From Polyodon spathula (taxonomy: Eukaryota; Chordata; Actinopteri; Acipenseriformes; Polyodontidae): a stretch of DNA of 64,000 nt. The notes beneath the pieces were generated by a model. The model was given only the letters and a program-made list of their open reading frames with translations, made no database searches and had not been told where the DNA came from. The stretch is taken from positions 41,668,664 to 41,732,663 of the forward strand of contig NC_054535.1 in assembly GCF_017654505.1 (NCBI RefSeq), in the 5' to 3' direction. Position 1 is the first letter of the stretch. Every line of letters begins with the position of its first letter. Of the stretch, positions 62,201-64,000 are shown in pieces. The position numbers and the translations under genes were made by a program.

Positions 62201-62532
62201 TCAACTGTATATCAGTGATGGTATACACCAGTTAATAGAACATGTCTCAAAAGCAAAAATCGAATTTTACAACCTGGTCATCGATTTCAATGGTTCTCCT
62301 TTGGCCATGAATCAGTTTGTGAACTGTGGTAGTAAGGCTCTGAGGGATACTATGCTGCCTGGTATTCACCTGTGTTCACTTGCTGTAATAGTTGCACAGT
62401 ACCTTGGTGGACAGGGCTCCGTGCTGCAGGCCTTGAGCAGCTGAGGGGGGCGTCGATGGCTCACACACAGGCTCTCCTCCACCACTTCCCTCGTCTGCTC
62501 ATTCAGGCAGATCACTACCGCCTCCTGCAGCC
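36146..62532 (-). CDS. ADAMTSL1: ADAMTS-like protein 1, C-terminal 15 coding exons (5' partial)
   Basis: A secreted, non-catalytic ADAMTS relative of the extracellular matrix, built from thrombospondin type 1 (TSP1) repeats, Ig domains and a PLAC domain (family knowledge). Exons in transcript order: 62532-62403, 60610-60400, 58784-58605, 57546-57393, 57053-55949, 55151-55024, 54491-54360, 49154-48972, 48052-47918, 40197-39985, 38791-38611, 38249-38042, 37257-37148, 36762-36542 and 36252-36146. Phases join throughout for 1,131 residues. The order is TSP1 repeats, Ig, a linker, three more Ig domains, TSP1 repeats, then PLAC. Identity with human ADAMTSL1 is high from memory (QEAVV.CLN.QTRE, RRPPQLLK, CRDTTR.CEKVKQLKLCQLSQFK). 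Synteny with HAUS6 favours ADAMTSL1 over ADAMTSL3. Upstream exons lie past the window. Confidence 0.93.
36542..36762 (-). CDS. ADAMTSL1: ADAMTSL1 exon: last TSP1 repeat
   Basis: Encodes VQWHVGSWTQCTATCGNYGF, QSRRVDC and RPANWQRCNILPC. The donor is taken as GTGAGA after CQK plus one base, which keeps phase with the PLAC exon. Confidence 0.95.
37148..37257 (-). CDS. ADAMTSL1: ADAMTSL1 exon: short TSP1-like segment
   Basis: Encodes CNGQCIGLRQATQHRQVFCQ, matching the human CNGPCIG and QHRQVFCQ. Donor GTATGT, phase 2. Confidence 0.95.
38042..38249 (-). CDS. ADAMTSL1: ADAMTSL1 exon: TSP1 repeat
   Basis: Encodes WVVTPWSPCSRRCGGGILSR, KRPADIQPCN and CVEWATSTWAQ. Matches the human MVTSWSACTRSCGGG and KRPVDTQACN. 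Donor GTGAGT, phase 0. Confidence 0.95.
38611..38791 (-). CDS. ADAMTSL1: ADAMTSL1 exon: TSP1 repeat after Ig 4
   Basis: Encodes YEWRVDDLMPCSASCGNKGT and NIKDCLPR (human YWWSVDRLATCSASCGNRG). Donor GTGGGG, phase 2. Confidence 0.94.
39122..39597 (-). repeat. tRNA-derived SINE, inverted copy in an ADAMTSL1 intron
   Basis: On the - strand it has a tRNA-like head with B box GTTCGAGTCC, a GC-rich body and a tail TTGGGGAGAAAATGAGAAAA. It is homologous to the + strand copy at 53277-53740. Confidence 0.8.
39677..39706. repeat. G-rich homopolymer tract
   Basis: About 30 bases of G with one TA interruption, downstream of the inverted SINE. Possible G-quadruplex on the strand opposite ADAMTSL1. Confidence 0.85.
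39985..40197 (-). CDS. ADAMTSL1: ADAMTSL1 exon: Ig 4, GC donor
   Basis: Encodes CPVKGHPKPNISWFLNS, AEGQVLRLTNV and VRCLSENDAG. The phase-1 end requires the donor GCAAGT at 39984-39979; no GT donor sits at the homologous position. Confidence 0.92.
41677..42017 (+). pseudogene. Harbinger transposase (HARBI1-like) fragment
   Basis: MADLRHEDLSGYSNFVRMDP and ATFKELLGKVSGKI match the N-terminal Harbinger domain. After a broken stretch, YRVPAQSIGQIMPETCKDIY with EVPQKCEG matches the helix-turn-helix region before the nuclease domain. The DDE part is gone. Confidence 0.75.
43018..43080. repeat. (TA)n microsatellite
   Basis: About 31 perfect TA units inside the Harbinger relic. Confidence 0.97.
43376..43422. 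repeat. (TAA)n microsatellite
   Basis: About 15 perfect TAA units. Confidence 0.97.
44857..45263 (-). mobile_element. Solo LTR, family B
   Basis: 407 bp from TGTGGCAGGCTGG to GCTCTGCCACA, with an inverted start (TGTGGCAG/CTGCCACA) and a perfect 5-bp duplication CATGC (44852-44856 and 45264-45268). Only 62 bp separate it from the next LTR. Confidence 0.88.
45326..45913 (-). mobile_element. LTR, family A, without clear target duplication
   Basis: Starts TGTGACAAAGACGGC and ends AGTGCCACA. It aligns along its length with the other two family A copies (CTGTACCGAGAC, AACTGCACGTGAATTAA). Flanks CTTCC and TTTAA do not match, suggesting age or recombination between elements. Confidence 0.75.
45951..46465 (-). 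mobile_element. 3' LTR, family C, preceded by a polypurine tract
   Basis: Bounded by TGTCACGAAAGG and CCCTGTCACA. Reading the - strand, the LTR start TGTGACAGGG is directly preceded by AAGGTGGGGGGTATA, a typical polypurine tract. So this is the downstream LTR of an element whose interior begins at 46466 and fades by about 46720. Confidence 0.7.
46466..46720 (-). mobile_element. Interior fragment of the family C LTR element
   Basis: Follows the polypurine tract away from the LTR. An open - strand frame (LSKASWSPVAISQTPNDGAK and on) reaches the LTR, as the 3' end of pol or env does, but no domain is recognised. Confidence 0.4.
47190..47270. repeat. Compound (TG)n(TA)n microsatellite
   Basis: About 21 TG units followed by about 16 TA units, in the ADAMTSL1 intron 40198-47917. 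Confidence 0.97.
47918..48052 (-). CDS. ADAMTSL1: ADAMTSL1 exon: Ig 3-4 linker and start of Ig 4, GC donor
   Basis: Begins DPPQAFPESEDW (human DPPQVPTQLED) and ends LALSAGSTLFVG, matching the human LVLDPGNSALLG if the donor is GCAAGT at 47917-47912. A GT donor (GTAGCA) lies 18 nt inside and would drop six residues. Confidence 0.88.
48053..48971 (-). other. ADAMTSL1 intron, no feature recognised
   Basis: Unremarkable AT-rich intron between the Ig 3 and Ig 4 exons. Confidence 0.4.
48972..49154 (-). CDS. ADAMTSL1: ADAMTSL1 exon: second half of Ig 3
   Basis: Encodes IPKSKISWTVVNGKSVPNHY and DGSLLIVNASLLDQGQYTCQ, then LLLLG. Donor GTAGGT, phase 1. The intron before it is over 5 kb and carries a DIRS relic. 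Confidence 0.94.
49386..49570. repeat. Minisatellite, about three units of about 60 bp
   Basis: Repeated TTTGAAGAYAACAATGATRG, then TGTAYGATGATCYACTG and GTGTGCAATAGATY. It lies 232 bp from the Ig 3 exon, on its upstream (5', intronic) side. Confidence 0.85.
50360..52640 (-). mobile_element. DIRS-type retrotransposon relic (RNase H and tyrosine recombinase)
   Basis: Reading leftward on the - strand. At about 51880-51710 an RNase H segment reads NNLELLAIFIALGQLSPVLS and ITNNNTAVKYINHQRGTKSR. At 51395-51200 comes WPKRFWFSEILKMAEVRPLH then LLSQNNGKILHLSP, the region before the recombinase in DIRS elements. At about 50760-50480 a tyrosine recombinase part reads RPNPQFLPNVVNEFHL, HKSKEEAKLHLIDVRRALHF and IRPSGQLFIS. 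Stops and shifts break the frames. No LTRs or split repeats were found. Confidence 0.82.
53277..53740 (+). repeat. tRNA-derived SINE in an ADAMTSL1 intron
   Basis: The A box TGGCACATCCAG (53289-53300) and B box GTTCAAGTCC (53354-53363) form a pol III promoter. The body continues to a tail AAATTGGGGAGAAAATGATA. I recall this family from sturgeon and paddlefish sequence, but that rests on memory. Confidence 0.82.
54181..54252. repeat. Dispersed 75-bp repeat, copy B
   Basis: Second copy of the repeat at 1876-1951, with CACATACAAAGACATAAG intact. It lies in an ADAMTSL1 intron 108 bp from the exon at 54360. Confidence 0.6.
54360..54491 (-). CDS. ADAMTSL1: ADAMTSL1 exon: first half of Ig 3
   Basis: Encodes GKPVIQGSKGEDVILDLSSM and LGANITLRCQAEG, the B-strand Cys. 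Donor GTAAGC, phase 1. Confidence 0.92.
55024..55151 (-). CDS. ADAMTSL1: ADAMTSL1 exon: second half of Ig 2
   Basis: Encodes RMLPDGSLQIFSPSETDVGF then YTCTARSSVG, the F-strand cysteine region (human DVGFYTCNATNALG). Donor GTTTGA, phase 1. Confidence 0.95.
55257..55772 (+). mobile_element. LTR-like element between ADAMTSL1 Ig 2 exons
   Basis: 516 bp from TGTAACATGGCAGGG to GTTTCACA, with TATTTAAA near 55397, AATAAA near 55514 and a (GAGAGGGA)n tract (55470-55513). No target duplication was found. It fills about two thirds of the 797-bp intron 55152-55948. Confidence 0.5.
55470..55513. repeat. (GAGAGGGA)n tract
   Basis: Five to six purine-only 8-bp units inside the LTR-like element. Confidence 0.9.
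55949..57053 (-). CDS. ADAMTSL1: ADAMTSL1 large exon: Ig domain, linker, start of second Ig
   Basis: 1,105 nt. The first Ig domain runs from RKVYVQLRKERK through ILRCPVRR to YTCVAGP. A long polar linker contains the conserved EQRRLDEI..NLS.QPEELR..YS.HL..QL block. The exon ends in the first half of a second Ig (VLKCEAVGNPEPTISWSKNG). Donor GTAAGT. Confidence 0.96.
57393..57546 (-). CDS. ADAMTSL1: ADAMTSL1 exon: TSP1 repeat
   Basis: Encodes CSASCGEGTQVLLVVCRKMD and SVRPCSLAPCA, matching the human CSTSCGEGTQ and SIRPCMLATCA. Donor GTAAGA, phase 1. Confidence 0.93.
57996..58593 (-). mobile_element. Solo LTR, family A, beside an ADAMTSL1 splice donor
   Basis: 598 bp from TGTCACAAAG to CTTTGCCACA, flanked by GACCC (57991-57995 and 58594-58598). 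It contains a (TTA)n tract (58234-58260) and GGATATAAA on the - strand, so the LTR has the same sense as ADAMTSL1. The insertion leaves donor GTAAGT (58604-58599) intact. Confidence 0.9.
58605..58784 (-). CDS. ADAMTSL1: ADAMTSL1 exon: TSP1 repeat
   Basis: 60 codons: CSRSCGGGVQTREILCKQR, ADGSFLELPETFC, then VEWVALEWSQ. The donor GTAAGT at 58604-58599 is followed after 11 intron bases by a solo LTR. Confidence 0.95.
58606..58608 (-). other. Marker: last exon codon before the LTR-crowded donor
   Basis: Codon of the WSQ end in the ADAMTSL1 exon 58605-58784, included to locate the splice donor discussed with the solo LTR at 57996-58593. Confidence 0.4.
58785..60399 (-). other. ADAMTSL1 intron between two TSP1 exons
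   Basis: Holds the G tract at 59460-59489 and the GTCGGAC-type inverted motifs. No gene is supported. Confidence 0.4.
59460..59489. repeat. G-rich homopolymer tract
   Basis: About 30 bases, nearly all G, next to short inverted GTCCGAC/GTCGGAC motifs (59290-59370). Possible G-quadruplex. Confidence 0.85.
60400..60610 (-). CDS. ADAMTSL1: ADAMTSL1 exon: complete TSP1 repeat
   Basis: Encodes WETGKWSFCSATCGVGLRTRD, HLLSRESNETITL and ACNRFDCPPAWYPQDWQQ. It has the W..W..C..TCG TSP1 signature and an N-glycosylation NET. Donor GTAATT, phase 0. Confidence 0.95.
60611..62402 (-). other. ADAMTSL1 intron
   Basis: AT-rich. No exon, RNA or element that I can support. Confidence 0.4.
62403..62532 (-). 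CDS. ADAMTSL1: ADAMTSL1 exon: second part of a TSP1 repeat
   Basis: Encodes LQEAVVICLNEQTREVVEE and RRPPQLLKACSTEPCPPR with conserved TSP1 cysteines. Acceptor CTGGGCAG, donor GTACTG. The preceding exon (CSESCGG in human) was not found to the right and is probably outside the window. Confidence 0.9.
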
Positions 62533-64000
62533 CTGCCCAGGAAACACCAAGGCAGAGACTCACTGTCAAAACTTTATTAACAAAAACACATCCAAGCCAT
62601 GTTTCATTTTTGGCAAATACCAATGACCAGGAAGTTCTTAATTCCATAAAAAAAAAAAAAAAAAAAAAAAAACAACAACAACAACAAAAAAGCACTTAAC
62701 TTTTGTGTTGTTTAAATCTGCATTTTAAAATAATTGTCATTTGTTTTTGCTTCTGAAAATTGGGATTTTCACTTCAACCAACAAAAACAGTCAATAAAAC
62801 TATTATACTTTTGGGTATTTTAAAGTACTATTGATAAAATACTACATATTAAACAGTGCAGTATTAAAGTTGCTGTATTTTTCTGAGAGATACGACAAAT
62901 CCAGAGAAGGTTGATTAAAAAACATATGCCCGAGGAAAGTATAAGGACAGACAGTATATGGTTTCTCTTTGGGAGCCTCTGGGTTCATCATACTCACACA
63001 AGAATCTGAGGCTCTGACAGTGTGCAAAACTGTCCATTGAAAACCCTGCTGTCAAAGAATAAACACAAACAAGCAGCCCAACAGGGACTTCAAATGGATA
63101 CCACATATTGATAAATTCATAGCTTATGAAATATGGAAGCACAAGTGCCAAACTTGTGAGGGCGGTTTAAATCCAAATGATTTAGTTTTGTTTCTGACAT
63201 AATTTAAAACACATCTGTTATTATTTACAGTGGGCTTCATATAGTTCAGGAGACACCTACAAATGCAATATCTGATGATATATGGAGTGACTAAAATATG
63301 ACAATATCTTTGTTAAAAGTACAGGAGAGAGAATGTTCTCCTCCATCTTTTTTCAAAAGCCATACAAATAATACAAATATATTTTAATAACAGAAAAAAC
63401 AGTCTAGTAAATCTAAATGAAAAAAAATAAGAAGACTACATTAGACACTGCTTCACATTTTTCATGTTTGTTTAAAACACATCAGTTTTGTTGCATCTTG
63501 ACTGTGCTTGGTTCTACCAAAAAGCTACAGATTGCCTTTCATTACAATTAAAAATCTTAAATGGGATACTTGATGTATAAATCAAAATAGTCATATAACC
63601 CTTAATTGGTCAGCCTAGTTGTTTATGAAGATCACCCATAGGTGCGGTCATACACAACATCATTGTAATATACAAGAAGAACTAGCAAGATCATATGCTA
63701 ACACAAGGGATTAGCTGTGTAGATAACCAGATTTAAATATGCAAAGTTAAGAACAACATATTGAACAGTTATTAGTGGTATTAGGGATGTGCTGATACTC
63801 ATAATTTCCTTTAAGACATTAATGAATAGATTTATTTAATACCTGCCTAGAAATACTTTGTAAAGGCAATTACGAGTGTCAGAACACCCTTAGCACGGAA
63901 TCTATTATCCCAAAAAATCAATTTAGAACAGAGACAGTTGTGTTTCCTAACTTGTGTCTTTTATACTGATCCCTGACAACCCTGCTGTATAATTACAACT
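62533..64000 (-). other. ADAMTSL1 intron running off the window
   Basis: Contains an A run plus (CAA)n at 62648-62690, which could be a worn retroposon tail. The expected preceding exon was not found. Confidence 0.4.

Noticed and set aside
36146..62532. Assigning the - strand gene to ADAMTSL3.
   Set aside because: Sequence blocks match ADAMTSL1 better from memory, and the neighbour HAUS6 is the ADAMTSL1 neighbour in human.

Overview
The window is vertebrate nuclear DNA, most likely from a non-teleost ray-finned fish. A sturgeon or paddlefish type genome is my best guess, from the tRNA-derived SINE family, the mix of DIRS, Ty3/gypsy, Harbinger and Tc1 relics, and the high protein conservation; this is an inference. 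Two multi-exon genes face each other. HAUS6 (augmin complex) is on the + strand and looks complete: 16 coding exons, 3027-17599, giving an unbroken 924-codon frame. ADAMTSL1 (secreted ADAMTS-like matrix protein) is on the - strand: its last 15 coding exons, 62532 down to 36146, give 1,131 residues ending in the PLAC domain, and its N-terminal exons lie beyond the right edge. The convergent HAUS6/ADAMTSL1 order matches human 9p22. Between them I find only two SAXO1-like fragments (exon 1 at 18991, a frameshifted internal exon at 30126), so SAXO1 appears to be a decayed pseudogene. No RRAGA reading frame is present.

The most striking feature is a family of four 130-bp elements, one in each of four consecutive HAUS6 introns (12 to 15), all in the sense orientation. 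Each folds as a two-hairpin H/ACA RNA with an H box (ANANNA), a 3' ACA box and a UGAG CAB box. The 3' pocket holds two guide arms (CUGAUGA and ACAGAUAC) complementary to U2 snRNA on both sides of U44. They are SCARNA8 (U92)-like Cajal-body RNAs. Human HAUS6 hosts SCARNA8, as a single copy as far as I recall; here it has multiplied and spread one per intron, and the copies show compensatory stem changes.

The rest is intron and intergenic DNA shaped by mobile elements: a dead Tc1 element (384-1584), a Ty3/gypsy fragment (20155-21780), a hAT-like MITE (24986-25765), a tandem dimer (27001-27346), a palindromic element (34656-34792), tRNA-SINEs (39122-39597, 53277-53740), a PIF/Harbinger relic (41157-44370), solo LTRs with 5-bp target duplications (9310-9880, 44857-45263, 57996-58593), further LTRs (45326-45913, 45951-46465, 55257-55772) and a DIRS-type tyrosine-recombinase retrotransposon relic (about 50360-52640). 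One solo LTR lies only 11 nt past an ADAMTSL1 splice donor. Two consecutive ADAMTSL1 introns use GC donors.
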